From Microvirga puerhi (GTDB taxonomy: Bacteria > Pseudomonadota > Alphaproteobacteria > Rhizobiales > Beijerinckiaceae), in NCBI RefSeq assembly GCF_020089865.1, contig NZ_JAIRBM010000014.1, positions 60,334 to 124,333 of the forward strand: 64,000 nucleotides of DNA, in the 5' to 3' direction. The translations under genes were made by a program, and so were the position numbers. The notes below the pieces were generated by a model that did not search any database, was not told the DNA's origin, and saw only the letters and a program-made list of their open reading frames with translations. Positions 1 through 8,978 of the stretch are shown in pieces (the first letter of the stretch is position 1; each line of letters begins with the position of its first letter).

Positions 1-540
1 TACGCCGGTGATCCTGCTCGACGATGTTATTCAAAATCTTCACTTGCCGGAGTTTGGCAAACCGCCAGACCTCGCCGGCACGTTTCATAGCCTTCGTCGC
101 GACGGGATAGGCCGCATTCTTGTCGACCGTGATGGTTCACGGATTGACCGTATTCGGCTGCCCTAAGGCCTTGCGGAAGAAGCGCCGGGCGGCAGACGTA
201 TCCCGCTTGGGGATAGCAGAAAGTCGATGGTCTGCCCCGTCGCATCAACGGCGCGGTAGAGATAAACCCATTCACCCTTCACTCGAATGTAGATCTCGTC
301 CACCCGTCAGGAACCGTTCGTCATGCGCAGATGCAGACGCACGCGCTTATCCAACTCCGGAGCGTAAGCCTGGATCCATCGAAACAGGGTCGTGTGGTCG
401 ACCTGAATGCCTCGATCAGCCAGCATGCGTTCCAGGTCACGATAGCTGATTGGAAATTGCAGGTACCAGCGGACCGCCCACAGGATGATCTCCGCCGTGA
501 ACTGCCAACCCTTGAATGGGTTCTTGTTCTTCTGCTTCAC
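1..540 (-). pseudogene. IS6-family transposase, disrupted
   Basis: The N-terminal part (start 540) reads MKQKNKNPFKGW..., continuing through the family's RDLERMLADRGI and FRWIQAYAPEL segments. In frame, a TGA at 307-309 stands where related transposases have Trp just before RVDEIYIRVKGEW. After that the frame continues to about 226, where one base is missing, then goes on through KRDTSAARRFFRKALG. A second in-frame TGA follows near 138, then TVDKNAAYPVATKAM and the VEQDHR end at the window edge. Two stops and one frameshift make this a pseudogene. The family call rests on the residue pattern. Confidence 0.85.
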
Positions 541-607
541 CGTCAGCCCCTCTCACCCCCTCGGGTCGTAGCTCAGGCGGCGCAAGCTTCAAAGCTACGA
601 CAGAACC
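1..607 (-). mobile_element. IS6-family insertion sequence relic, cut by window edge
   Basis: Remnant of an IS6-type element read on the minus strand. The right end is marked by an inverted-repeat-like sequence at 590-607 (reverse strand begins GGTTCTGTCGTAG), typical in style of IS6-family ends. The left end lies outside the window, so element length and target duplication cannot be judged. The transposase inside is broken in at least three places, so the copy is dead. Confidence 0.8.
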
Positions 608-708
608 CCAGGATGTGCCATAAACCGCCATTCGCAGAGCCCCGTGGTCGAGCAGCTAGAGTCGACCCGTTGCGGACGTTGGCGGACCAAAGCTGCGTAG
701 GATCTCTC

Positions 709-1443
709 CTAAAGCACGCCACCTCGGGCAAGGTCCGCCATGACGCTGCCGAGATCGGTTAGGGCACGTGCACCATCGCCCCTAAATGCGGCGCCATGCA
801 TGACCGCAAGCGTCCGCGGATTAAGTCGAGCAAGCCTCTGAAAGACTGCATCAGTTCGCGTGGTATATGGGAGGCTATGCGCAAAAGGCCCGGCAGAAGA
901 GCAAACGATCTGATCGCGAGCAGGTTCGACGATGTCGCACTCTACGATCGGTGATTGCCGTCCATTGTGGAGGAAGAGATCGGAGCAAAACAGCGTTCCT
1001 TCCGTCTCCTCGAAGAGAAGACTTGCATCCCAGCCATGAGGAACGTGAGGCGTGCAAAGGAACTTGAAGCGCCTACGTCCGGTCGACAGTGTTTCATTAT
1101 CCTCAAGAATTGTGGCGGGCCTATCTGCGAAGTCGTCCAGCACCACACCCCCGCCTACCGGACCCGCGATGACCGAACTCTCGGGCGCTGCCGTGAGCCA
1201 CTCGTTCAAAGCACCGCATTCGTCCGGTTCGAAGTGGGAATAGGCAATCCAGCGTACCTTCGCCGGATCGATCAAGCGAGCGATTGCGTCTCTGGTCTTA
1301 CGGAACGTTCTCCTGAAGCCAGTATGGTAAAGCAAGGGCTCGTCATCGCGAACAAGGTATTGATTGAAGGTGAAGTCCAACTCCGGGGCATAGTAGGATA
1401 CGCGGAATACATCGGCTGCGATTTCATCTGCCGTGATATCCAT
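709..1443 (-). CDS. Metallo-beta-lactamase-fold protein of the flavodiiron (ODP) type
   Basis: A 244-residue protein with the metal-site pattern of the oxygen-binding di-iron domain: His70-x-Glu72-x-Asp74 (SHFEPDE), His133/His136 (TPHVPH), Asp155 (CSDLF) and His216 (VMHG). The Glu and Asp in the first motif are typical of flavodiiron proteins rather than zinc hydrolases. It has no flavodoxin or rubredoxin domain and no signal peptide, so it would be a cytoplasmic stand-alone domain needing a separate electron donor. It sits alone between two IS6-family elements. A role in reducing O2 or NO, or in redox sensing, is inference from the family. Confidence 0.75.
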   Translation of the reverse strand: MDITADEIAADVFRVSYYAPELDFTFNQYLVRDDEPLLYHTGFRRTFRKTRDAIARLIDPAKVRWIAYSHFEPDECGALNEWLTAAPESSVIAGPVGGGVVLDDFADRPATILEDNETLSTGRRRFKFLCTPHVPHGWDASLLFEETEGTLFCSDLFLHNGRQSPIVECDIVEPARDQIVCSSAGPFAHSLPYTTRTDAVFQRLARLNPRTLAVMHGAAFRGDGARALTDLGSVMADLARGGVL

Positions 1444-1525
1444 TGTAGTTAACCACGATCCTTCTGAAGCTGTGGTGCATGCATTCTATCACGCGGTTCG
1501 ATCAAAAGCTGTCAGGACTTGGCCG

Positions 1526-2331
1526 GGCACTGTCACGGGAACTTGGATAAGGGTGAGCAGAGCTCAGAGCAGAACTTGGCTTAGGCGGCTGCTGTCGCCA
1601 GATGCCCCTGGGCAGCGGCCTTTGCCCTAATGAAGCGGAGAGTGCGGCGGGAAATGAGGTGGCGCTGAAGATTGACGATGTTGTGGACCGCAGAGGGTAT
1701 CGACAGGAAGCGCTGGGCCGATCCGGGCGACTTGACGCCCCGCATCTTGCGTTCGCGTCGTCGCACCACCTGATGCGAATTCTCGGCCCGATTGTTCCTG
1801 CGCAAACCTTGCTCATGACGCGCGGAAAGCCCCAACTCGCGTTTGGCTGCTCCAGATGACGGCAGCTTGTCGGTCACGAGTACGCTGGGAGCATTCCCCT
1901 GTTTCTTCAGCAACTTGCGCATGAGCTTCACCGCAGCTGCTTTGTCTAGCCTCGCTTGCATGAGGATGTCGAGGATCTCGCCTTCGCTGTCGACCGCTCG
2001 CCAGAGATACATGCGCCTCCCTTGGACCGAGACGACCACCTCGTCCAACTGCCAAGTGGCCGTCGGCTTCGGCGTTAGCCGGCGCAGGTTGCGGGCGTAT
2101 GCAGGTCCGATTTTCAGCACCCACCGCCGGATCGCCTCGTCGGAAACATCAAGGCCCCGCTCAGCCAGCAGTTCCTCCACATCGCGATAGCTCAAGGTGA
2201 AACGCAAGTAGAGCCAGACTGGCTGCCGGATAATCTCAGGTGGGAACTGGTGTCGAGCAGAGGAGATGGGCTGCATCCCCCAAATCTACTGGGCATTAGC
2301 CGCCCGCGTCAGCCGTTCCCATGACAATACC
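1526..2331 (-). mobile_element. Complete IS6-family insertion sequence
   Basis: Terminal inverted repeats are visible: the left end at 1526 begins GGCACTGTCACGGGAAC, and the right end read inward from 2331 begins GGTATTGTCATGGGAAC (14 of 17 equal). The element is about 806 bp with one transposase gene. The flanking eight bases (1518-1525 and 2332-2339) do not match, so there is no target duplication at the present site. For this replicative family that suggests a later deletion or recombination next to the element. The kinase ORF begins only 8 bp beyond its right end. Confidence 0.75.
1581..2276 (-). CDS. IS6-family transposase
   Basis: A 231-residue DDE transposase with full family architecture: N-terminal helix-turn-helix region (SYRDVEELLAERGLDVS), first Asp in TWQLDEVVV, second Asp in VLVTDKL, and Glu in NNRAENSH, followed by the RRRERKMRGVKSPGSAQRFL tail. 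No internal stop, so it may still be active. It differs clearly in sequence from the other IS6-type transposases near 15 kb and at the left edge, so the three are separate elements. It acts on its own ends in replicative transposition. Confidence 0.93.
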   Translation of the reverse strand: MQPISSARHQFPPEIIRQPVWLYLRFTLSYRDVEELLAERGLDVSDEAIRRWVLKIGPAYARNLRRLTPKPTATWQLDEVVVSVQGRRMYLWRAVDSEGEILDILMQARLDKAAAVKLMRKLLKKQGNAPSVLVTDKLPSSGAAKRELGLSARHEQGLRRNNRAENSHQVVRRRERKMRGVKSPGSAQRFLSIPSAVHNIVNLQRHLISRRTLRFIRAKAAAQGHLATAAA

Positions 2332-2339
2332 GAAAGACG

Positions 2340-3413
2340 ATGCTCTTGAATGTTGCCGGCCGTGGAACCTGCGTGGTTGCGGCGCTTTCCTCACCCATGC
2401 AGGCGTTCTTTGCCTATAGCTTTGAAACGCGACAATGGCCGCTCTGGGCGCGCTATCTCACCGCCACCGTGATTATCTTCATGGTGTATGGACTGCAGGT
2501 GAGCTTGACCGAGCCCCTTGCAGCTTATCCGCTGGTTCTGTTCTTTGTCACCATTGTCATTAACGCGGCGCTCTTCGATCATGGCAGCGGCACCTATTCG
2601 ACACTTCTGAGCGCCGCCCTAATTGCCTATAATCTCATGGAGCCGGCAGGCAGCTTTCGGATCAGCGATCCGCACCAGAGTGTCGGCCTGGCCCTGTTCG
2701 TGGTGGCTGGCATCGTGACGGCCGCGGTGATTGGGAACCTGCACACTTTGGCCTTTGAGCTGAGCCAGGCCAATATCCACTTGGCCGCGGCGGAGCAGGA
2801 CAAAGATCTCCTGTTGCAGGAGGCCGGCCATCGCATGAAGAACGATCTCGCTCTGCTTACCGCTCTCGTTCGCTTGCAGGCGAAGACAGTGCTGGATCCG
2901 AGTGCGCAGGCCGCCCTGGTTTCGACCGCCGAGCGCCTGCACGTCATGAGCCGCTTACAGGATCGCCTCAAACGGGAGAACACGACAGCAGTCGTCGATA
3001 TCCGATCCTATGTCATCGATCTATGCGACGATCTCAAAACGGCACTGATCGGCCTACGGCCGATCGGGTTCAAAGTGGCAGTTGAGCAGCACTTTCTGAC
3101 AGAGGAGCGAGCCGTGGCAACCGGTCTGATTGTCAACGAGCTGGTCACCAACAGCCTGAAATATGCCTTTCCGGCCGAGCAGCCCGGGATGGTCATGGTT
3201 GCGTTCCACCGCGAGAACGATGAGTTCACCCTGATCGTGTCTGATGACGGCATCGGCTTGCCGTTCGGACCGTTGGCAGACCGGGAGTCCACTGGCCTGG
3301 GCCGACGCTTGATCCACGCGATGGCGGCACAGCTAGGCGGCACGGCGGTGGTTAAGCCTCGCGCCGGCTCCTCCGGCACCACTGCCACCATCAGGTTTCC
3401 GGTCAACCCGTAA
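2340..3413 (+). CDS. Membrane sensor histidine kinase, DUF4118 plus HisKA_2/HWE type
   Basis: About 357 residues. The N-terminal third holds four hydrophobic segments (KdpD-like DUF4118 sensor, roughly residues 35-140). A HisKA_2-type dimerisation box follows (AGHRMKNDLALLTALVRLQ, phospho-acceptor His), then an ATPase domain with N box NELVTNSLKYAFP, G1 DDGIGLP and G2 TGLGRRL. It would autophosphorylate in response to an unknown signal; such kinases in alphaproteobacteria often feed the general stress response or lone receivers. No response regulator is adjacent. The ORF opens 8 bp after an IS end, and ATG 2397 (MQAFFAYSF) is an alternative start, so the original 5' end may have been replaced by the insertion. 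Confidence 0.85.
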   Translation: MLLNVAGRGTCVVAALSSPMQAFFAYSFETRQWPLWARYLTATVIIFMVYGLQVSLTEPLAAYPLVLFFVTIVINAALFDHGSGTYSTLLSAALIAYNLMEPAGSFRISDPHQSVGLALFVVAGIVTAAVIGNLHTLAFELSQANIHLAAAEQDKDLLLQEAGHRMKNDLALLTALVRLQAKTVLDPSAQAALVSTAERLHVMSRLQDRLKRENTTAVVDIRSYVIDLCDDLKTALIGLRPIGFKVAVEQHFLTEERAVATGLIVNELVTNSLKYAFPAEQPGMVMVAFHRENDEFTLIVSDDGIGLPFGPLADRESTGLGRRLIHAMAAQLGGTAVVKPRAGSSGTTATIRFPVNP

Positions 3414-3432
3414 CGGCCACTGCCTCAGCGAG

Positions 3433-3759
3433 TTACTGCAACGGAGCCGTCCGGAGGTCCATCTCGTCGATAATCTCGGCTCGCTGGGCGTCAAGCGCCC
3501 TGATCCTTCCCGAGGTTTCGTCCAGGGTGCCTTTGCTGGATCCGTAAAAGCCGATCCCGGCCAGTGTAGTGGCGATCCCAACGATGAGGACGATTGGATC
3601 GGGCCGGACAAGCCCAAGCAGGACTGCTCCGACCGTCAGCCCCCCTGCTACAAGCGCGCCCCTCGCGACGATCATGCTCTTCCGGCAGCGCTCCACCACG
3701 TCAGTCAGCGCGTCGATCTCGTCTTCAAGGTCTGCAATCTGCCGGTGGAAGTCGGTCAT
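3433..3759 (-). CDS. Small membrane protein with coiled coil, unknown function
   Basis: A 108-residue product starting MTDFHRQIADLEDEIDAL. The first ~30 residues and the last ~30 (GRIRALDAQRAEIIDEMDL) are charged and heptad-like. The centre (about 34-75) holds two hydrophobic stretches, GALVAGGLTVGAVLLGLV and PIVLIVGIATTLAGIGFYG, as a helical hairpin. The architecture is of a small inner-membrane protein with both ends cytoplasmic. It converges with the kinase gene, ending 20 bp away. No family recognised. The ATG at 3757-3759 was preferred over an upstream in-frame start because the protein-like composition begins there. Confidence 0.6.
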   Translation of the reverse strand: MTDFHRQIADLEDEIDALTDVVERCRKSMIVARGALVAGGLTVGAVLLGLVRPDPIVLIVGIATTLAGIGFYGSSKGTLDETSGRIRALDAQRAEIIDEMDLRTAPLQ

Positions 3760-4312
3760 AGGGTGGCTTCGAACGATATTGGGGTACCATGCAGCCGAAC
3801 TTGGAGGACGCAAGCAGTTTCGACGCCACCACAGAAATCGACCAGGGAAAGGGTGTTCGCCATGGTCACGCTGGATGAGCGCCAAACTCGTACGCGGCGG
3901 CAGCAAAGAGACGCTCCCTCCTAAATTTGGCCGGGCAACGAGACCTTGGTCGACATTCACGCCTGATCATTGGCAAGGAGCCGGTCGCCTCTCGTTTTGG
4001 CAATGCGCTACCTCCTCCTTCTTCCCCAGCCGGAACGAACAGTCGTATGGGCTCCGACGCCCGCCCCTTGACGCCAGCGCGGAAGCTCGGGTGAGGGCCA
4101 GGCAGCGAAGTTCGCCCTCGTTATGGAATGTCTGGTACTTCCTGCATGAGCAGACATTTGGTGTACTTCCGCCTCGTGCCATGAGCAGACCCCAGTGGGT
4201 TATGATTTTGCTGCCACTCTCAGCTGCGACGCCTTTCTCAATCTGATTCGGATCACGGCTCCCAGGGACTCTATAAACCCTGGCCTTTGTTACGAGAGAG
4301 ACCCTGTCGTTG
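3760..4312. other. Gene-free stretch
   Basis: About 550 bp between the small membrane protein and the serine hydrolase. Open frames exist on both strands but none has a ribosome site, a recognisable domain or convincing composition. No repeat, IS end or tRNA was recognised. It may be the decayed remains of older genes. Confidence 0.4.
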
Positions 4313-5953
4313 TTACAGCCCGCGTCCAGAACACCGATGGAGAACAAGGTTTTTCGTTCTATCGCTACTGAGTGCAATACCACCTTCGAAGCAGCGGACC
4401 GTATAAAGCCATGGCAAGACCCAAGGCGCAATCCGCCAAGCATCGTGAATGTCCGTATCTCCTTGGCGTGCAACAAAAAGGTCCGTATCAATCCTCTCAA
4501 GTTCGAGCATACAGGCACCGATATCCGACGATAGGCGCAGCCATTTGCAACCATTCGCTTCACGAATTTCTGCAGCTAACCCGGAATCATCGTCATAATA
4601 TTTACCGACGCAGTTAGAGACATCGCTTTCTGTCCCGTATATCGACACTCGATCAAAGCGAAGCTTGCATCCAAATCGGTCCGTCGTAATCGAACCGTTC
4701 TCCTCAAGTCGGAAGGTAAAGGCTGGAATGGACGATCGTGGAGCGAAAATACTAGGCGCAATTTCCGCGATGGAAGCAATTCCCATGCTCGTCACGAGTG
4801 CCGGTCCTGATGACCGCTGTACGATTTTGAAGATATCGTTGTCCGTCCTGTGACGGTATACACCTGAAGCTGCGTTGAGCTGATCTCTCGTGCCTATCGA
4901 CAGGCTTATTGAAGTGTCCCTGCTAAGGGCCAAGTCTGCGATTTGTCTAGCCAATTCGAAGGGGACGATCTCGTCGGTGTTCGCGAGGACAACGATCCCA
5001 AGGTCTACGTCTGGAAAGAAAACGGCTTCGGATTTCGACCCTGCAATCCATCCACCATGGCCTATCCCTTTCAGGCCATGATGAACGGTATTAACCAGAC
5101 CAAGTCCATAGGGCACGGTTTCTCCGTTTGCGAGCCGAGTCGACGTACGCATCCGCGCAAACATCTCCGGCGTTCCGACGATCGGCCGCCGGAGGTTTTG
5201 TTGCCACCGCAACATATCATCCAGTGTGGAAACTATGGCTCCTTCGCCACCGATGGCGATACCCCACGCTGCCTTGAGCCAATCACCGTCAGGGCCGACA
5301 CGATGGTGAGTTGCAAGGCGTGGCACGATCACGTCGTCACGCGGCATCAACTGCGTGTCGTTCATTCCAAGCGGACCGGTAATCCTCTCGGTGAGAAGCT
5401 CGTCGAAGGACTTACCTGAGACCTGTTCGAGAATCTCCGAGAGTAACAGAAAGTTGGTGTTGCTGTATAACAGGTCTTCTCCGGATCGGAAGTTCAGCTT
5501 CCGTTGCCGAGCCACGAAGGCGCGTGCTAACCGTCGCGAAGATGGCGCGAGAATTGGCACTCCGCTTAAGATCATGAGTTCGAGAATGTCACGAAGACCG
5601 CTGGTGTTGGATGCGAGATGCCACAGCTTAATGGGATCATTATAGGCGGGAAGCCATGGACAATGTAGGTGGACATCGTCGTCAAGGGACAGTTTTCCTT
5701 CCGCTTCCAACATTAGAGTCAAAAGTACGGTGAACTGTTTGCTCTGCGATGCGATACGGATCACCGTACGCGGCTCGAGTGGGACCGCATGCGCCAGGTC
5801 GGCCATACCGTAGCAGGTGCGGTGAACGATTTCTCCGCGGTAGATTACACCAACGGCAACACCTGGAGTGTCAGGTCGATTCCAGGATTTGAAGAGGTTG
5901 TCGATGCTGGCAGAAAAACCAGGCGGAAGGGTAGTGAGGGAAAGCGTGTCCAT
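4313..5953 (-). CDS. Serine hydrolase of the beta-lactamase family, D-aminopeptidase-like
   Basis: A 546-residue penicillin-recognising enzyme with Ser69-Gln-Ser-Lys72, Tyr163-Ser-Asn165 and His299-Gly-Gly301. Spacing and overall length resemble the D-aminopeptidase of Ochrobactrum (about 520 residues, catalytic domain followed by two C-terminal beta-barrel domains). Residues beyond ~340 would form those extra domains. No signal peptide is apparent, so it is probably cytoplasmic. It would hydrolyse small N-terminal D-amino-acid amides or peptides. It lies just downstream of a peptide-type ABC binding protein on the same strand, which fits uptake followed by cleavage. An esterase or a lactamase-like enzyme with another substrate is possible. 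Confidence 0.8.
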   Translation of the reverse strand: MDTLSLTTLPPGFSASIDNLFKSWNRPDTPGVAVGVIYRGEIVHRTCYGMADLAHAVPLEPRTVIRIASQSKQFTVLLTLMLEAEGKLSLDDDVHLHCPWLPAYNDPIKLWHLASNTSGLRDILELMILSGVPILAPSSRRLARAFVARQRKLNFRSGEDLLYSNTNFLLLSEILEQVSGKSFDELLTERITGPLGMNDTQLMPRDDVIVPRLATHHRVGPDGDWLKAAWGIAIGGEGAIVSTLDDMLRWQQNLRRPIVGTPEMFARMRTSTRLANGETVPYGLGLVNTVHHGLKGIGHGGWIAGSKSEAVFFPDVDLGIVVLANTDEIVPFELARQIADLALSRDTSISLSIGTRDQLNAASGVYRHRTDNDIFKIVQRSSGPALVTSMGIASIAEIAPSIFAPRSSIPAFTFRLEENGSITTDRFGCKLRFDRVSIYGTESDVSNCVGKYYDDDSGLAAEIREANGCKWLRLSSDIGACMLELERIDTDLFVARQGDTDIHDAWRIAPWVLPWLYTVRCFEGGIALSSDRTKNLVLHRCSGRGL

Positions 5954-6039
5954 GTTTTCAACGCCTGATCATGATACGGGCGCCCGCTGACCAACTCGAT
6001 CAGCGGACGTCACTCAAATAGCTTTAAGGTTTTGTTGTC

Positions 6040-7569
6040 CTATGGCTTCAAAGAAACATTCCAGAAAGCGGGCCATGGCGAAGGCGTGAACCCCTGCAGT
6101 TTCGGAGACTTCGCGGAGAGTGAGTTGAAATCACCAATCTTCACCAAAGGTGCTTCAGCAAAGATTAGGCTCTGTACTTTCTCCCAAAGCTGGATGCGTT
6201 CGCCCTCCGTAGTCGCCTTGTTGAGGGCGGCCACCGCTTCGGTCTTCGCCGGCGTATCCCACCATCCGCTTGCCGTTGGAGACAGAATACTGATCAACGC
6301 AGGGTCGGCGAGAAACGGGCTATGAGTGATGAAGATATCCCAAAGAGCAGGATTCCGAATTCGCTGCACAAGCGTAGCCCAGTCGACAACCTCCATCGCG
6401 ACATTGAAGCCCGCTAGCTTGAGATATTCGGCTGCAACCTGTGCCATTTTATAGTGAAATTCATACTGCCGACTCGTGACGATGCGTAGTGGCTTCTGCC
6501 CGCCATACCCAGCGTCCTTGAGGAGAGCTTTCGCTTTGTCTGGATCGCCAACATTGTAGGGCTCGGCCCCAGCTTTTGTATGCCAGATAAAGTTCTTCGG
6601 ATACATTGGCGCATTAACGGCGTAAAATGCCTGGTCGCCAAATGCGGCGGCCAGCATATCCTCCTGTTTGAGAGAAATTTGCACCGCTTTCCTTAATCGC
6701 AGGTCACTCAGGAGCCCCTCCTTGTTGTTCATGACGAACATCGGCCATCCGAAAGGGGCAAGGACGACTGCTTCAGACGCGCTACCCTTCAAGCGTGGGT
6801 AAGATTCGATCGGAAGTGAGTCGGTATAAGTGAATTGGCCTGCCAATGCGCCTTCGACACGAGTGTTGGCATCCGGCACCGGAATGAACCGGATCTCATC
6901 GACATATTGGTGCCGAGCGCCTCCGTACCCGCTCACTTCGCCAGGCGGTGACTGATAAGCATCGAAACGCACCAGCTGCAGATACTGATCAGGCTTGCGT
7001 TCTTTGACCTTATAAGGCCCGGTGCCGATCGCATCCTTGATTGGATTGTCGAGTTTGTCCGCTGGCATGATGACGGCGGCGGAATTGTTGAACGCCAGCA
7101 AAGCCAGCAACGGTGCATATGGCTCTTTCAGGCTGATCTGCACAGTTGTGGGGTCAAGGGCCTCAATGGAAGCGATGTTGTCTACGATTTGCTTGCCGCG
7201 GCTTGCCAAGTCCGTCCAGCGCTTCAGTGAAGCCACCACGTCCTTCGAGGTCATCATTTGCCCATCATGGAACGTCACGCCTTGCCGCAGCTTGATCGTA
7301 TAGATCCGGCCATCAGGTGAGATCGAGGGCATCCCAGCGGCTAGCAGGGGAGACGTTTTCCAATCCTTGTCGAAGGTGAAAAGCGTTTCATAAATATGTT
7401 GACCGATCATGCCGACGATGTCGGTGGAGCTTACCATCGGATCGAGAGTTGGCGGCTCTCCGATAGTGGCAACGTTGATCACACCACCCCGCTGCTGTGC
7501 AGATGCTGGGGCAAGGGCTAGGAGCGCGACTGCCATCCCTGTCATTACTGAAAATTTCATTGTTTTCAC
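6040..7569 (-). CDS. ABC transporter substrate-binding protein, family 5 (peptide/opine type)
   Basis: A 509-residue periplasmic binding protein with a signal peptide (hydrophobic MTGMAVALLALAPASAQ) and the family-5 opening GEPPTLDPM, plus GTGPYKV and the C-terminal region typical of DppA/OppA/NikA-like proteins. It would deliver peptides or similar ligands to an inner-membrane permease, but no family-5 permease or ATPase is in this neighbourhood. The start is GTG 7567-7569 because GGAGG lies nine bases upstream. ATG three codons later is possible. Two perfect palindromes lie directly upstream, so expression is probably operator-controlled together with the downstream serine hydrolase. Confidence 0.88.
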   Translation of the reverse strand: MKTMKFSVMTGMAVALLALAPASAQQRGGVINVATIGEPPTLDPMVSSTDIVGMIGQHIYETLFTFDKDWKTSPLLAAGMPSISPDGRIYTIKLRQGVTFHDGQMMTSKDVVASLKRWTDLASRGKQIVDNIASIEALDPTTVQISLKEPYAPLLALLAFNNSAAVIMPADKLDNPIKDAIGTGPYKVKERKPDQYLQLVRFDAYQSPPGEVSGYGGARHQYVDEIRFIPVPDANTRVEGALAGQFTYTDSLPIESYPRLKGSASEAVVLAPFGWPMFVMNNKEGLLSDLRLRKAVQISLKQEDMLAAAFGDQAFYAVNAPMYPKNFIWHTKAGAEPYNVGDPDKAKALLKDAGYGGQKPLRIVTSRQYEFHYKMAQVAAEYLKLAGFNVAMEVVDWATLVQRIRNPALWDIFITHSPFLADPALISILSPTASGWWDTPAKTEAVAALNKATTEGERIQLWEKVQSLIFAEAPLVKIGDFNSLSAKSPKLQGFTPSPWPAFWNVSLKP

Positions 7570-7587
7570 TATTCCCTACCTCCCTTA

Positions 7588-7605
7588 ATTCCATAAATAT
7601 GGAAT
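7588..7605. promoter_or_regulatory. Perfect palindrome, candidate operator
   Basis: ATTCCATA-AA-TATGGAAT, with eight-base arms. It lies 19 bp upstream of the binding-protein start codon, over the expected promoter. Sites with GGAAT/ATTCC arms are common for IclR- and GntR-type repressors (family knowledge), but no such regulator gene is adjacent. Confidence 0.5.
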
Positions 7606-7606
7606 A

Positions 7607-7626
7607 TACCTCATTATTATGAGGTA
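7607..7626. promoter_or_regulatory. Second perfect palindrome, candidate operator
   Basis: TACCTCA-N6-TGAGGTA, seven-base arms, only one base away from the palindrome at 7588-7605. Two different palindromes back to back suggest either two regulators or one regulator with two sites controlling the minus-strand gene, the plus-strand transporter, or both. Confidence 0.45.
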
Positions 7627-8051
7627 GGAGAAACAGCGTTGTCTAGAGCCGAGAAGAGGTATCGAGGCACAGCGACTGAGGATGACCGACGAAGCAACTG
7701 CCCACCGTGCAGCTTATTCGGCCCGCAATGAAAGGGGACATTGGCAGCGTCGCCAAATTGCGGCTGACGCGTGAGTTAAGCCGGATATTTGGCTGAAAGC
7801 TGTATAATCGACGGTGTTGGGAGATCTCGCCCCTTTTCCGCCAGGTGATTCATGAGGCCGCTGGACACGACGAGAGCGATCTCATGACATGCCGTTAGGT
7901 GGGATAGAAAGCCTCCGCTTTCTATAGTCATCGTCTATGTCTCGCGTAAATTTTAGCTGTTTTAGAGCCCAATCCGCAGACCTCTAATCTCCAATCTAAG
8001 GAGACCCCGGCTCAGGGTCGCGGGCGCGACATCCGAATAGAAGGAACCGAG
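7627..8051. other. Divergent intergenic region
   Basis: Gene-free stretch between the family-5 binding protein (minus) and the amino-acid permease (plus). Apart from the two palindromes at its left edge and the AAGGA ribosome site before 8052, nothing recognisable was seen. Confidence 0.4.
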
Positions 8052-8978
8052 ATGGCGGCAATGGACCGGGCTGGCAGCGCTATAACTGCGGACTCCTCTG
8101 AGGGTTGGGATGTTTCGCGCGCTGTCGCAGCCGTCAACTATCCGCGTTGGGCATTGACATGCGCCGCCATTCTGTTTGCGCTCTACATGGCGTGGATGAT
8201 CATCGCCAACGATGCATTCCAGTGGCACACCGTCTTTCACTGGCTGTTTGACCCCACTGTGATGCAGGGCCTAGGAGTCACGCTCGGCCTCACGGTCGTT
8301 GCCATGGTGCTGGGTACAATCATCGGGCTCGTCCTCGCTATCTGCCGCCTTTCCGGGCATCGGATCGCATCCGGTTTCGCCGGCCTCTACATCTGGTTCT
8401 TCCGCGGCACTCCGATGCTGGTGCAGCTGATCTTCTGGTACAATCTAGCTACGCTGTTCCCTCAGATCTCGATTGCTATCCCTTTCGCCCCGCCCCTCGT
8501 GAGCTGGGACACCAACACGATCATCACGCCCTTGACGGCAGCCATCGTCGGACTTGCACTGAATGAGGCCGCCTATATGGCGGAAGTGATCCGGGCTGGC
8601 CTCATCTCGGTCGATCACGGCCAGAGCGAAGCGGCACAGGCATTTGGCATGACACGGCAGCGAGCCCTGCGACGCATTATCATTCCACAGGCCATGCGCT
8701 CGATTATCCCGCCCACAGGCAATCAGCTGATCAGCATGATTAAGGGGACGTCCCTGGTCAGCGTCATCGCCATGAATGATCTGCTCTATTCGGTCCAGGC
8801 AATCTACAACCGCACCTTCGAGATCATTCCGCTGCTGATGGTCGCTGTGGTCTGGTATCTCTTTATCACGTCGATGCTCAATTTCGCCCAGTCCCACATC
8901 GAACGCTATTATGCCCGCGGTGAGCGACGCAGCGAGGCTCCGCGGGTCAGCACGAGTGACATGGAGGATGCTCAATGA
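8052..8978 (+). CDS. Polar amino-acid ABC transporter permease
   Basis: A 308-residue inner-membrane protein of the HisM/GlnP family. It has a first transmembrane segment near residue 35-55 and the core permease domain with [21 protein letters not shown]. The pattern [24 protein letters not shown] is the EAA loop that contacts the ATPase. The fused single-permease arrangement (no separate HisQ) is common in this family. The ATG follows AAGGAACCGAG. The stop overlaps the ATPase start (ATGA), so the two are translationally coupled. It forms the transport channel for the ligand delivered by the binding protein encoded at 9812. Confidence 0.92.
   Translation: MAAMDRAGSAITADSSEGWDVSRAVAAVNYPRWALTCAAILFALYMAWMIIANDAFQWHTVFHWLFDPTVMQGLGVTLGLTVVAMVLGTIIGLVLAICRLSGHRIASGFAGLYIWFFRGTPMLVQLIFWYNLATLFPQISIAIPFAPPLVSWDTNTIITPLTAAIVGLALNEAAYMAEVIRAGLISVDHGQSEAAQAFGMTRQRALRRIIIPQAMRSIIPPTGNQLISMIKGTSLVSVIAMNDLLYSVQAIYNRTFEIIPLLMVAVVWYLFITSMLNFAQSHIERYYARGERRSEAPRVSTSDMEDAQ

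Noticed and set aside
3967..4563. 198-codon minus-strand frame
   Set aside because: Half overlaps the end of the serine hydrolase in another frame and the rest lacks features or a ribosome site.
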